A DNA stretch of 64,000 bases, from NCBI GenBank assembly GCA_014529385.2, contig CM043969.1, positions 26,241,946 through 26,305,945 on the forward strand, read 5' to 3'. Below the pieces are notes generated by a model. The model had not been told where the DNA came from. It saw only the letters and a program-made list of their open reading frames with translations, and searched no databases. Each line of letters starts with the position of its first letter. Within the stretch, counting starts at the first letter, position 1. Both the position numbers and the translations under genes were made by a program. Shown here one piece after another: positions 11,528-23,294 of the stretch. Source of the stretch: Adiantum capillus-veneris (Eukaryota; Streptophyta; Polypodiopsida; Polypodiales; Pteridaceae).

Positions 11528-11990
11528 TTGACTAATACACTTAAGAAGGCTAAAGTGTTTGCTTGGAATGAACGCACCCAAGCTAGTTTTGAGAAACTCA
11601 AAGAAGCTTTGGTGAATGCTTCAATACTACAGCTTCCAGACTTCTCAAAGACATTCATTGTGCTCATTGATGCAATCAGAAAAACAATCGGTGGCGTTCT
11701 GTCTCAAGAAGAAAAATCAGTAGTTTATGAATCTCATAAGTTATGTACACATGAGTAAAATTATCCTAGACATGAATTGTAATTATTGGCCATTGTGAAT
11801 GCTCTTAAAGTATGGCGACATTATCTTCTTGAAAGGAGATTTGAACTACATACCAACCATAAAAGCTTGAAGTGGATCTACACCCAACCTGACCTTAATA
11901 TGCGGCAACAAACATGGATGGAGTAATTTTGGAATTGAATATAAACCTAGGAAGGAAAATCTTGTGGCCGATGCCTTAAGTAGGAAAAGT
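11528..11990 (+). pseudogene. RNase H region of element B
   Basis: The open piece 11528-11758 reads ASFEKLKEALVNASILQLPD and FIVLIDAIRKTIGGVLSQ, the RT-RNase H connection and RNase H start. After a TAA at 11756 the remaining RNase H continues with shifts (LELHTNHKSLKWIYTQ-like text about 11845-11890, VADALSRKS near 11965-11990). Broken. Confidence 0.65.
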
Positions 11991-12189
11991 AATGTAGCAG
12001 CTGTCACAACCTCTACTACTTCTTTAATTGACCTTATTCGAAAAGGTATGACTAATGACCCATATTACATAAAAATCCAATACTTGATGAACTGAAATAA
12101 TCACACAGAGAAGCAAATCAAAGGCTTTCACATTGAAGGTGATGACCTTTACTCCGGTAACCGTCTTTGTATTCCAAATCAAGGTGGAA

Positions 12190-12960
12190 TCAAACTTTAG
12201 ATATTACAGGAAGCTTATGATATACCTATAGCAGGACATCAAGATGCTAGTAAGACCTACTCTACTGTAAGAAAGAGTTTCTTTTGGCCAGGACTAAAGC
12301 GTGATGTGTTGAACTATTCTACAAGATGCTTAACATGTCAAACTATTAAAGTTGAACGAGTTCGATATCCCGGTAAGATTTAACCTATTGATACTCCACA
12401 AATGAAATGGGAATGCATATCCATGGATTTTATTAAATGACTTCCTACATCTCTGGGATATGACTCTATTTTTGTGGTTGTTGATATGCTTATAAAATGC
12501 CCATTTATTTCCAATCAAGACAATGTTTATGGCTAAGGATATAGCTTAAGTCTTCATGAAAGGTGTTTTTATGTATCATGGTTTACCTCGTCGGATAATT
12601 TTTTATCATGATGCAAAGCTACCACTAATTTTTGGAAAGCCTTATTCTCAGCTACAAGAACCCAGTTAACCTTTAGTACTGCTTATCATCCTTAGACTGA
12701 TGATAGACAGAAAGAACAAATGAAATAATTGAAGACATGTTAAGAGCTTATTGTATGCATGAGCAAAGTAAATGGATTAGATATTTGTATTTGGTTGAAT
12801 TTGCATATAATTCCTCATTCCAATGCTCAATTGGGATGTCTCCTTTTCAAGGATTGTATGGACAAGAGTGTATTACTCCACTCAAATGGACAGACCCTCT
12901 CATACGAGTTCAAGCATCCAAAGAAATGTTGGATGAAATGCAAATATAAACCGATCTTAT
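12190..12960 (+). pseudogene. Integrase of element B
   Basis: HHCC domain text (IAGHQDASKTYSTVRKSFFW, RCLTCQ, about 12223-12345), ISMDFIK for the first catalytic Asp (near 12420), a degraded middle, TAYHP near 12680, and FAYNSSFQCSIGMSPFQGLYG (12800-12860) are recognisable. Stops and frame changes are frequent; the region around the second Asp (GLPRRIIF...) has lost the SDRD motif. No function expected. Confidence 0.7.
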
Positions 12961-13289
12961 ACGGCAAGATATTAACACTGCTCAAGATAGACAGAAGAGT
13001 TATGCTGATCCTAAATGATCTATCAGACTTTTTGAAGAAGGTGAGATGGTATTTCTGACAGTAAAACCCAAATGTAGCTCTTTATCAATGGGTAATTCTA
13101 AGAAGCTGAGTGCCAGATATGTGGACCTTTTGTAATCACAAAGCAGATTAATGATCAAGCTTATAGACTCTTGTTACCACCACACATAAAGATACATGAT
13201 GTTTTTTACGTCAGCTTACTCAAGAAGTATGTGCTTGATCCTCAACACATTCTTGATGATTCTCTATTATCTACATCTACCGATGGAAC

Positions 13290-13458
13290 CTTTGAAATAT
13301 ATCTCGAAGTAATACTTTAGAGTAGAACCAAGCCTCTACGTAATCAGACCATTATCAAACACATTGTTAAATGGTCAATGTATCCGCAGGAAGGTGCCAC
13401 TTGGGAACGTGATGATGTGATGATGAGACTAAATTATCCATATTTCATGTCGAGGTGA
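13290..13458 (+). pseudogene. Chromodomain-like C-terminal tail of element B
   Basis: Reads LEVIL...KPLRNQTIIKHIVKWS, then MYPQEGATWERDD and MMRLNYPYFMSR. The VKW...ATWE pattern is that of the chromodomain at the end of plant chromoviral integrases, a reader of histone marks that guides insertion. One stop (TAG 13318) interrupts it. It lies 30 bases before the polypurine tract, as expected. Confidence 0.65.
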
Positions 13459-13489
13459 GGATACCTCAAATTTTTCAAGTGTGGAAGGA

Positions 13490-13966
13490 TGTAAGATCCC
13501 CAATTTTTGGGTCTCTACTAAAAATAAGAAAAATAGCTTTTAATATCTATTTTGCCAAATTTTGACTTAAGATGCTTGATTGATAGTATTGGAAGGTTCT
13601 ACAGTAAAAAGCAAGGCCGTTGCCATGTTCCAATAGGTTAAATGGACGTTCGGTGCAGTTTTGAAAAAATCTGCTGTTTTTAGCTTTTTCATGCTTTTAG
13701 GTGCTTTTTTGCAAAAAGCAAGGTCAGATCCTTGATCTACGTGTTCTAGGGAAGCTATAGTCCAATTTTGTAAAAATCTACTTTTTGAGTGCTTTTCACT
13801 CTATTTATAGCTTTTCATGATTTCTAGTGCATTTTAGTGAAAAGGGAGTCCGCTTTCTTATTCCAATGGATGAGGGAAACCCGTGGTTCAATTTTAGATA
13901 ATTTTACTTTTTTTTTTTTAATGCTGCTTTTAGCTTTTCGTGCTTTTCAACGTTTTTGAAAAGCAA
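13490..13966 (+). mobile_element. Start of 3' LTR of element B, interrupted
   Basis: Begins TGTAAGATCCCC directly after a purine run. The sequence is rich in 'agcttttcatgcttttagg' variants, a short diverged internal repeat. It is cut at 13966 by a solo LTR (13967-15595); sequence from 15596 probably resumes this LTR but its end is not identifiable. Confidence 0.6.
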
Positions 13967-15595
13967 TGTAATGGAATTGGCTTATTTAACTTGAGAGTAG
14001 CGGAAATTCATGAGAGTACTTTTGAGAAATTACTTTCTGAGCATAGCAGGTGAACATAATTGAAGATAGCAACATAATCATAAGCAATTAGTTTACTTGG
14101 CATGAACAATACTTTTGCAAGAGAGAGAATTTAGAGAACATGACAACATTTGAGAACCGGATTTATGTGGAGCCGGCCCCCCCTCCAATAGGCATTTGTA
14201 TTATGATTTCTCCCATTAAGAGAGACTTGTTACAATACAATCTTTGTGTTCCTTGTGACCTAGGTGGTGCAATGAAGATGGAAAGATTCATGCATCAGAA
14301 GCATAAATTAAACTTTGAAGAAAGCTTTAACTATCCCAAGCCTTAGTCCCAAGACCTCAAACACCTTCGAAGGTGGAGAGAGCTAGTATGGAATGAGGGT
14401 AGGGAAGAGGAAGAAGAAACATATCATAGGAGAAAGAATTAGCTCCTTACTTATCATAACTCTTGTTGTTAGCATACATAATAGCATAGTAATGAAGATG
14501 GAGAAGATGTCAAGCTTAAGCATTGAAGCATGGCTCTGGTTAGATTCGCACTCCATACGCAAGAGTGTTGGTATAGTCTCTCAACTTCTACTTGCTTGGA
14601 GAAGAAGAGGGGGCTCTTGCACTTTGCACACTGCAAAATGAGTGTGTGTGTGAATGTGTGTGTGAGAGTATATCCCTCAAGCAACACCCTAGCTTGCTTT
14701 GGTCAACCCCCCCTTGTAGCTCATGCTTGAAGCTCATTGGCCCCTCTAGGCCTAGCCAATCACAAGCAGGAGGTATTACAAGCAACAAGGGTAGCTTTGG
14801 GACAAGTATCCCCCTTTTCCATTTGAGAGAGAGGACTTGATAAATGCAAAGGAAATTAATTAAATCTCCTAAATTATCATTGGACTCCTTGGGTGGCCAA
14901 CCAATAGGCTTCAGGCACACCATGAGGGCAATATGAGGAGGAACTTGACAAGTGTCACTTATGCTTTCTTTGAACCAAGTATGCGTTGTGTGAGTGTGCG
15001 GGTGTTGTCTCTCATCCCCCCTCATGTAGGGCTTGCCCCCTCCTTGTAGGGATTGGATCTTTGACTTTTGACACCTCAAGCCCCTCAAGGTTAGGCCCAG
15101 TTCCCACTACAATCTTGGCCCTTAATCACTTTAAGCTTGGGCTGGGTTCTCACCTCAAGTACATTCCTAGCATCTCAAGCATGTCAAGCACCCCAAGAAT
15201 CTCAATCATCAAGCACCTTAGTCATCAAGCACCTTAGTCATCAAGCACCTCAAGCACCTCAAGCTTGGGCCGGGTTCCCACCTCAAGAACCTCAAGCTTG
15301 GACCGGGTTCCTACTACAAGCTCATCCTTAGCTTACCTAAGGTCAAAGGACTTTTACACTAACTATTGGAGGTATTCAATGACTCTAACCCTAAGGTCTT
15401 ATGCTCCATTGGTTAGCCTCGATCTTTGATAGACCATCTCTCATTTGGGCCCCTTTACCATTGGCCCCATGTTGAGATAGATCTATAAGCACATGTCTAT
15501 ATCTTAACCCTTGTTCCCGTTTATTCTCCCACATTAAATGATCAATTTAACATGAAAAAATCATTTGGTTTGGTCAGATATTAGATTTTATGTCA
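13967..15595 (-). mobile_element. Old solo LTR of the G1/G2 chromovirus family
   Basis: Begins TGTAATGG, ends TATGTCA, and aligns in order with the G1/G2 LTRs: 'gtagcggaaatt', 'gagccgg(t/c)cccccctcc', 'gagagac(a/t)tt', 'ctcattgg...ccaat', 'acatgtgtcc'-like text, and 'attaaatgatca(a/g)tttaacatga'. Flanks agcaa and agaaa agree at 4 of 5 bases, a plausible target duplication. No internal sequence is attached, so it is a solo LTR formed by LTR-LTR recombination. Orientation is given as that of the parent element. Confidence 0.8.
15163..15310. repeat. Minisatellite in the solo LTR
   Basis: Short direct repeats built on 'catcaagcaccttagt' and 'cctcaagcttggrccgggttc', three to four imperfect copies each. 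Absent from the corresponding place in the G1 and G2 LTRs. Confidence 0.8.
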
Positions 15596-16230
15596 AGAAA
15601 TGTGCTTTTTATGATGACCCAAACATAAAAATATTAATTTTAGTTTCTGTAGGATTTAAAAATGATCACCCAGAGCAAAAACGGGACCAAACGAGATTTT
15701 TACGGGAATTATTTTTAAAAAAAACGGTACCGTAAATACATTGGGGCAGTATGAGAAATTCATAATTGTGTTGGGTCATACCACAAACCACTATATGTAC
15801 ATGCTCTTCCATAATCAAAAAGTTGAGGTTTTGGTTTCAAAGGCGTGTCGTAGCTTCAAATCTTCATCTTTCTACTTGTGAAATTCGGTTTGGTGAATTC
15901 ACGGTGACTTGTATCTTTTAAGTTCTATCATTTGAGATTGTTTGAGAAATTGTTCATTGTGTTTTCATTGTTGCTGAATTCTTGTCCATTGTAAGAGCAT
16001 ATTGTGGTGAGAGGTCTCCCACACCCTAAGACAATGTGTGTATGCTAGCATTGTTTAGCTGTGGTTTAGTCTTATGCAAGCTTAGCATCATATCAAATAG
16101 CATCACTTTGCTCCATTCCTCTCTTTGCTCTACATCATTCTTGCTCCCCTTGGTGCATATCTTTGTGTGATATCATTTATGTGTTTTTTTGTGCCTCTTT
16201 TGGTTGTGACAAAACCCTCTTGCATCCTAG
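15596..16230. other. Unclassified, probably rest of element B LTR
   Basis: No gene seen. T-rich text with 'ttgtaagagcatattgtggtg' near 15990 resembles a U5/leader. The 77-codon frame at 16125-16358 is low-complexity hydrophobic translation of T-rich DNA and is not supported as a gene. Confidence 0.35.
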
Positions 16231-16400
16231 TTTGCATCCCATCAGTAGGTGGTGCCCCTTTTCTTGTGTGGGTTTGGTTGTGGGTTTGTTGTTGTCTTCT
16301 GTGCTTGTGGTTTCCCCAGTTTCAATTGAGTAGCATGGGAGTGTCAAGGAGCATTTAGAGGTTGCTTCACTTGCTACCCACCCCAGACTGGCTCATTGGG
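16231..16400 (+). repeat. Diverged dispersed repeat, copy 2 (partner at 7572-7735)
   Basis: Same ordered blocks as copy 1 without the CT microsatellite upstream. A short open frame of 65 codons (16425-16622) follows with no recognisable domain; it could be the degraded start of a Gag. Confidence 0.6.
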
Positions 16401-16619
16401 TAGCCATATATCGTTGTTACTCATATGGAAACAAAGGTGATGGATGATGGATCATTTTATGCTAGGATAAGGAGTAGGGATGGGAAGCATGTGTTTCGAT
16501 TCCTTACTGTTTTTGTGGAAAAAGAGAGGAATCATGAGACTCTTAGAAAGAACCCCTTGCCAAAGACAAACAAAGTACTCAAGGACTACAAGGATATGAG
16601 GGGGTTTTGGCCATGTACC

Positions 16620-16716
16620 TGAGAGATACCCCTTCCCAGGGGTCTATGCACAAAATATACAATCTACACCTTTATACAATTTTCAATATACATCAGAGTT
16701 GCGGAATCATTTGCAT

Positions 16717-16754
<38 letters not shown>

Positions 16755-16830
16755 GTTCTCAACACCCGACCAAGCATGGAGTTTAGGCCATGAGCCGAAC
16801 TGCATCCAGAGTACCTAGGGCGATCGTAGT
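16620..16830 (+). repeat. Dispersed repeat with poly-G, copy 1 (partner at 56444-56640)
   Basis: Aligns closely with 56444-56640 from TGAGAGATACCCC through 'tctatgcacaa(a/t)atat', 'ttttcaata(t/c)acatcagag', 'catttgcat', 'ttctcaacacc', 'catggagttt', 'ggccatgag' to 'cctag'. Starting with TG right after a G-rich stretch (gaggggg) suggests the beginning of a + strand LTR, but the other end is not found. Confidence 0.75.
16717..16753. repeat. 37-base G homopolymer
   Basis: An uninterrupted run of 37 G. In the related copy at 56444-56640 the same place reads 'gcatagggaaggggttctc', so the run appears to be an expansion of a short G-rich seed. It may form G-quadruplex structures; length could also be an assembly error. 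Confidence 0.9.
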
Positions 16831-17873
16831 CTTGTAGCGACGCTGCCATGAGAAACATAACACATGAGTCCAATCACAATAGCACTTCCCATATGCACAA
16901 ACAATCTTTTCCAAAGAGTTAGTCTGTACAGAGTCTCTATCCTTACACATCTACCATAAACCATCTCGATCACTTCATGATCCAAATCCAAAACCATAAA
17001 CCATAATCCGATCATATCACAGGGGTGAGCCCTCCACCCAACTTGGGTGAGACACGACCAATCCTGCATAACCACTTCAGAACAAAACATGGCTGCAAAA
17101 ATTTTGACAGCATAACCATATCCATAAAAAAAAACCATAAGCCACACCGAATTCCATCCTAAAATCACAACCACAATCCATGAGGGAATCTCAACCCTTA
17201 ACCATAAGTCATAACCACATTGAACCAACTCCCACACTTGGAGTTTGACATAACCCTGTAATCAATTGGAGTCCATACACATGTGACCCTTAGTAATTGA
17301 TTCTTTCATGCATTAAAAAATTCCGACCAGCAACTAATCATGATATAAAAATAACATTTTGACAACATCCAACCATGCAAAGTCAATGCATCACATCTGC
17401 TTTTCACCTCCCTAGCACATAGAGCTAGTTTTGAACTAGAAAGGTTCATGAAATCAATCATAACCATGCACATGAGGCATCCACATCAATCCATAAGTTC
17501 CCAAACATCATATGATAACATTATATCACCATAAACATGATGCAAAACAGCTCCGACCTTTAGGTCAACCATAAACCATAACTTCACACTTATGCAAAAA
17601 ACAACTTTTTGACATTTTCAGGAGCATGCAAAACATGCAAATGAAAGTATTTGACTGCAAACCAATGCATCAAGTTCAACTCCGTAATATAGATTATCAC
17701 TCTATCAAATCACTTTACCCATATGGTACTTACACAGATTAAATAGAAAAAGGGTGTATTTTATTTCTAAAAAATTCACAGAAATAGTCCTTGAACGCAT
17801 GTGATATACACAATCTATATATAGTGACCCCTCCAAGGTGGTCTCCCTCTAGGTTTTCAATTCCTTGCTTTCA
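16831..17873 (+). other. LTR-like non-coding stretch
   Basis: Sequence rich in 'accataaacc' words, no credible coding frame. A TATA-like tctatatatagtgacccc occurs at 17813-17830 followed by pyrimidine-rich text, as in an LTR promoter. It may be the continuation of an LTR beginning at 16620, but no second copy allows a test. Confidence 0.3.
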
Positions 17874-18605
17874 TTAAATATCTAGGTTTATGTGAACTTG
17901 TATCGAGACTGCACTTGATTTCTTCTTCCATTGCACAGTCTCTTTGTCACCTTCCATCACAAGATCCTCATATAGAGGACTGCCAACAACCAAGCCCTTC
18001 AATGAACTTGCAAGAATAGTAGGATTTGGAGATTCTCTTTGTTTTGAATTGGCCATCATTGCTTCTATGGAAGGGCCAGTTCCCACAAATCTTCCTATGG
18101 TATATCCCAATCTTTTTGCACATTGTTATGCATTTAAAATGTTGCTAACACATGCATCATAAAGCAAGATTTTTCATTTTCCACCTCCACCTGCTAGCCA
18201 CCTTGCATGGATGCTCTTTAACAAGTTTATGCTTGGAATTTGAGATCTCTCCCAAGGACTATTGCTGGCCTATAAATGCAATACAAAAAATAATATATAT
18301 GTTAATCTCTATTTTCATGTGTGCTATACGAATTAAAGAAAACATTGATATACCATTGGTTTAGTGCTTTCCCAATGGAGAATTCATTGCTCCCACCAAT
18401 TAAACCATCACTCTAAAGAATTCATATTATCTCTTATTAGATTTGTGGAAGCTAGAACAAAGGCCTCATTAGTTGTCTTTGACAAGTGCCATGCTTCAAA
18501 CATTTCAATGTGCAGCATTTGTCTCTCTAAAGAGACACGTTTTTTAGTATGTTTGTCTAGACTCTGATCCCAATGGAAAAGGCATGAGTGCTCCTTTCCT
18601 TCCAT
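17874..18605 (-). pseudogene. Unrecognised gene-like fragment, minus strand
   Basis: Two open pieces, 18408-18605 (65 codons, charged: HWDQSLDKHTKKRVSLERQ) and 17874-18110 (78 codons, containing GYTIGRFVGTGPSIEAMMA), flank a stretch where an adjoining frame (about 18110-18250) reads RWLAGGGGKWKILLYDACV upstream of the second piece. The composition looks like real protein, possibly from a transposase-like gene with an intron or frame change between 18260 and 18400, but I cannot name the family. Confidence 0.35.
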
Positions 18606-18798
18606 TACTACAAAATTATACCAGTTGTATTGATATTGTATTATTAAAGAGATATTTATGAGCTATGACCACTTTATGTCTGATGGGGATAGATTGTAAT
18701 CATTTTGAGCATACAAGAAATATGTAAGTAAATACATGCAAGAGGAAAATTATCACTCTTCGATGGGGTGAGATTACACCTAGTGCTCTATGTCCTTC

Positions 18799-18990
18799 TC
18801 TCCTCTCCTCTCCTCTCCTCTCTCTTGTAGTAAGCATAGTGCTCTATTCTATGGAATGAGATGGATGTATTTAGACAACTATTCTAGGTTGGTACTTAGA
18901 ACTAGAGATGTCAGATTCAAAATATTCATAGTACACTTCAGACTATTGGAAGACAGAACTGGAACAGACTATTGGAAGACAAAACTGGAA
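18799..18990. repeat. (TCTCC)n run and a 26-bp tandem pair
   Basis: A TCTCC run of about four and a half units occupies 18799-18822. A 26-bp sequence beginning cagactattggaagac is repeated directly at 18939-18964 and 18965-18990 with one difference. No gene is supported between 18606 and 19152. Confidence 0.85.
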
Positions 18991-19152
18991 CAAAAAAGAC
19001 AAATACTAGAACTAAAAAGACAAGAGACTATAAACGAGACTGGAGCTAGAATTGCATTCAACATAATCAGATTACAACTAGTGAGCATCAGTATACCAAT
19101 AGTTGGGTTTAGAATTATAGAAAGAGAGAGAGTGCAAAAAATGATAACATAT

Positions 19153-19375
19153 TGATACCAAGAGCACAAGTAGCTCAAAATCTAGGCATCTAAGGATTCT
19201 AAGGAATCAAAATTCTTACAAAATGAGTAACAGGTCCTATTTATAGGCCATCGGACTAGTGTTTGATTGATCGTGCAAATTCAATTACTCAATTACTGTG
19301 GTAACTCATTGGTTACTAATTTTGGAAGCTTCATACGTCCTCTAGTCTTGCTAGAAGTAGTTCCTGCCTTCTACA
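19153..19375 (-). mobile_element. 3' LTR of element O
   Basis: On the minus strand the LTR starts TGTAGAAGGCAGG at 19375, immediately after a strong polypurine tract. It contains a TATA box (cctataaatagg) near 19240 and a U5-like continuation. The lower boundary is set at the TG of tgataccaag (19153) and is uncertain; the true end could lie further left. No 5' partner is in the window. Confidence 0.55.
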
Positions 19376-19394
19376 TTCCTCCTCTCCTTTCTTG
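19376..19394 (-). other. Polypurine tract of element O
   Basis: Minus strand reads caagaaaggagaggaggaa, directly abutting the TG of the LTR. This is the expected plus-strand primer of reverse transcription. Confidence 0.75.
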
Positions 19395-19399
19395 AATTT

Positions 19400-22300
19400 T
19401 GGTATAAACCAAATTGTTTTTATAGCGGTTCCCAAATTGTTTTCCAATTGCCCAATAATGATTCCAATAACATTTACTAGTTGCTTGTTGGTTCTTTTGT
19501 ATTTGGACAACTAGCTCTCCTATGTCAGCATCTGACTCCAAAGGTGCTTGTTGCTGGCGCCAACGGATCTACTTCATCTTGCAAAAGGTCAACAATCTAA
19601 CACCAATTAACTCACCCACAAAAAACACTTTTCTTGTCAGGTACCTTTTTTCCTCTTAGATGGTGTCTGGGATGGCTCCAAGGTAGTGGCTCCAACATTA
19701 ATCCTTTCGAGTCTGAATAATGCCTCTTGTTCTAGTTGGTCCTTCCTGGTAGTCTTCATCTCTACTTCATAGGGCATCATAGCATCCAAGTCTTACTGTC
19801 AGCATTATACAGGGTGAGTTTGCCTCTTGTCAGGTGAGTCCTGGCGAGTTTGTGACCATAGGAAGCAATATGCATCCATCCTTGAGGCAATGGCTGGTTG
19901 CACTTGATGCAAGCTTCAAACAAAGCCTCAACCATTTCTCTGAATTGAGGTTCAAAGCTTACCTTACTATCCAATTCCTTCTTTGGAGTTTCACAAGGCT
20001 CCTCAATTGTCAGTTGCAACAACTGGTTTATGATTCAAATGAGCCGCTTGATTTGAAATTTCCACTAGCCCATTAACATCTAATATTTGTGGAGGTTGTC
20101 AAGCAGCTCATGGACCATAGACTTTTGCATTGCATCTTGTAGTAATTTATTCCATGTCAGCCATTCCATAGTTGCTTCTTCATACCAAGTTCTGAGCCCA
20201 TCAGCTATCACAAGATATCCTTGTTGGTTTACTAACACAGTGTGAGGTGGATAAAGGGCTGGAAAGAATCACGATAATTCAACTTCTTTGACTGGGATGA
20301 CATAGAGCAATGCTGGAGAGTCAAGAAAAAATTCCAAAAAGATCAACACCATCTGATTCTTTTGTTGCATCATTTTCCTTGTAATTTTGACCAGGTGGAG
20401 CAAACTCTTTAGATGTGTTTCATGTTCTCTTTCTAGTCTTGGATCCTTGACTGCTAGTTTCATTGTGATCTACCAAGTCCTTGGTCCTCATATCCTGAAC
20501 ACCCCTGGCAGTTTACATCCGTACAAGAATCTTCTTCAATTGCTGCCAAATTTTAGTCATGCATTTGTATGTAGGTTTGTTACCCAACATCATTTCCACT
20601 TGAAGCCCAAGTGACTTGAGATTCATTGTGGTGAAGTCTTTATCCATTGGATGCATTTCTCTATCATTGCTAGTAAGTTTCCATTATGGAATTCTCTCTA
20701 GTAGTTGGACACATGTAGGATGTGCAGGCAACTGATAAACTACCTAGTTGTGGTTACTAGCTAACTTCCAGTCTGCAACCATCCGTCTTGCTCCCACATA
20801 GGTCATCTGAAATGTTTCTAGATCCGAGTATATTGAGTCATCATCTAGAAATTTCTCGATATGAATATTTTTGACTCTTCACAAACTTTTGTTTAATTCT
20901 AGTAACTCAGTAGAGTGATTATGGTCAGATTAAGAGTCAACGATTAACAAAAAGGTGTTTCCTTTATTTTGACTGTGATATGTCTGTCCTTGTGCTCCAA
21001 TATGATGAGGTGGTTCCTAAGTTTCTCTAGATAGTGGATTGTGTTCAGTTGGCTTATTTGAAGTGTGATTTGGAGGTGTACTACCACTTGCTAATATTTT
21101 GCCTATTGAACCAGTTGTATGGCCACCTATTCTATCATCATCATCATCATCATCAGGTTTCCTCTTGTTTTGATCATCCTCATTCTGATCTTTATCCCAT
21201 CATCATCTTCATAATCCTCATCCTAATTTTGTTCACTGTCAATATATTCAATGATGGCTTCATTGACCAATGTTGTATGATATTGACCTGCCTTTTCTAT
21301 GAGATGTGATTGAATTGTCTCAATCAAGGTCTTATGATTAGACACATTGAGGATTAAATCCAATTCTTATCCACAATTTATGATAGATATATTTCTAGGA
21401 TACAGGCTCCTTTGTCACTTGATGTTTCTTGAACAAGTCCATGCAGTCTGATTTCTTAGTCTCTAGAAGTGTCTAAAAACAATCAGCATCTCTCAAAGCA
21501 TCCTCTCTTGACTCCTACATTATTGATTTTCCTTTTTGAATTTTCTTTTCAAGTCCTTCCTTCTCCTGATCATGTTGTTGCTCTTGTATTTGCATGGTCA
21601 GATTTCTAGCTGACTAGGTAGTCTTTTGCTCCCATAGATTCTAGCACATGGGCCTACTGAAGTTCCTCTTGAAGTTGTGTTGTGTTAGGATTGGAGGCAG
21701 ATGTGTGAGCATCCGTTATTTGACCAATGGAATTCACTATTGTTTTCCAACCAGAATGAATGGTGGTTGCACACCATTGAGTGATGACGTCGAGATCAGT
21801 CTGATTTGTTTCGTAGGCTGTCACCAAAAAGGGATATGGCAAAGAAGCTCTATCCAATTTCTTTATGACTAGCCTTCCCTTTAAGGGTGTTGTCTATAAA
21901 CTCTACAACCGGTCCAACTTTACCATTGATAGGTTGCTGGTCCTTGGTACTGAGCCACTGCTAGATGCCTTGTTGTTCACTTCAATTCAGTTGGCTGTTT
22001 GCTTCGTTGTATGGGCTGCTTGATTTGCAAGTTTTTCCTTTTCCTGTGTACTCTGCTCAATAGGGATATCTGTGATAGCTAGTTTGTGAGTTTTGGCTTT
22101 GACCCCTTGATCCGTTCTAGTGTTCTGGGCTTCTTAGCAACAAAGCTAGTGGGTGTGTCACTATTAGGGTGTTCTCCCCAACTAGCTCTTTCCCATTGCA
22201 TGTGTCATCATACAACTTTGCTGGACTTTCCTTTCTCTATGAATCAATCCTCTATGATTTAACCCTATTGAACCAATCCTCACTTTCCTCATTAGATGAA

Positions 22301-22556
22301 TCCACATTGCTTTTTTTTGCTCTAGAAGTAGCTACTTTGTCCCAAATTGTGTGAATAGTAATAGGTACAGCAGCAGGTAAGCTTGTCCAATAGATAAAGT
22401 GCAAACATACCAAGCCTTAAATAGACTCTTGGATTTGGCCTTGGAAGTCTGCCGAATGACGCTACTATACAAAATCCGCGTGATATTTATGTTGGATTTT
22501 GGATTCAAAATTTTGGCTAGTAGCATCACAAATAGCTTTTATGATAATATGTGGTA
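19400..22556 (-). pseudogene. Extra 3' reading region of element O, distal part
   Basis: Long coherent minus-strand translation, now full of stops and frame changes, between integrase and the 3' LTR. Better pieces are 21654-21857 (LDVITQWCATTIHSGWKTIV), the region around 20740-20870 (YVGARRMVADWKLASNHN), 20269-20463 and 19777-20022 (REMVEALFEACIKCNQPLPQ). An Asp-rich stretch comes from a (ATC)n run at 21132-21155. It continues from 28742 (the 22557-28741 insertion removed). Plant gypsy elements with an extra ORF here include Athila-type envelope-like ORFs; I see no membrane helix and cannot name this product. Confidence 0.55.
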
Positions 22557-22699
22557 TGTGAGACAGAGGGCACTGGACCATGCTCATCACCTCCTAGCCA
22601 TGCCCTATATAGGCCCTTGGCCTGCTAAACATAGGGACTCCCTTGACTGCATGTTCATCCTAGGCCTTGGCCTTGCCTGGTCCTACTCTTGGCATGACA
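22557..22699 (-). mobile_element. 3' LTR of element C
   Basis: 143 bp, TG...CA on both strands' reading (TGTGAGAC...GGCATGACA on +). It carries the TATA-like ctatataggcc shared with the other LTR. Confidence 0.8.
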
Positions 22700-22712
22700 T
22701 TACTCCCCCCTT
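22700..22712 (-). other. Polypurine tract of element C
   Basis: Minus strand reads aaggggggagtaa directly before the LTR's TGTCATGCC start. Just upstream the translation ends in a frame (LFSRIKMFLQGGSNV) resembling the usual 3' end of gypsy pol, hinting that the interior once held a gypsy element. Confidence 0.7.
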
Positions 22713-23294
22713 GGAGAAACATTTTTATCCTTGAAAACAAGAGTGGTGATGCACTAATGTTTTCCACAATGGCATCCTTCATGGATTCAGCTGTTTTCTT
22801 AACCAAAACACGGTTCGGTAGGAGGCTCAATGAAACCAAGAGTAATTTTCCACATTGTTGTCCATTTGCAACCGTCATGTGCTATCGAGGCTCCTATCCA
22901 ACATAGTGTGTAGATTCCATTTAGAATGCATACGAGTATGCTAAATGAGTTATCACACAAGATGTACCTAAAAAAGTACCTGTTTTCACTTTTCATAAAA
23001 GTAATTGGTTGACGTAACTTACCAGCAATATATAAGTCCTTTTTCTTGTTCTCAATTTTCATGAGTAGACAACCCCACCATAACTAGTGCTCAAGGTTGA
23101 GAACCTGACTTAAACATGAAGAGGCTAAACTGAGTCACAAACATGCTTTACCTTATTGTAAGCAAACTTCAACTAGAGTGATACATTCTTGCTGATTGGA
23201 TTGCTTGGTGATAACATACATGCTTCACATATTCTTTAGCACAAGATTACACTTGTAATCTGTCTATCCTTTTGGGATAACTGACAGTACTAAG

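Larger units (their letters stand above)
9100..13489 (+). mobile_element. Element B: heavily decayed Ty3/gypsy element with chromodomain-like tail
   Basis: Gag, protease, RT, RNase H, integrase and a C-terminal chromodomain-like segment occur in gypsy order on the + strand, broken by many stops, frame changes and at least one deletion within RT. A purine run (gtggaagga, 13481-13489) precedes an LTR start TGTAAGATCCCC at 13490. No 5' LTR or primer-binding site was found upstream of 9100. The tail places it among plant chromoviruses (inference). Confidence 0.8.

Noticed and set aside
16664-16873. Proline-rich minus-strand frame
   Set aside because: The proline run is the poly-G tract read on the other strand.
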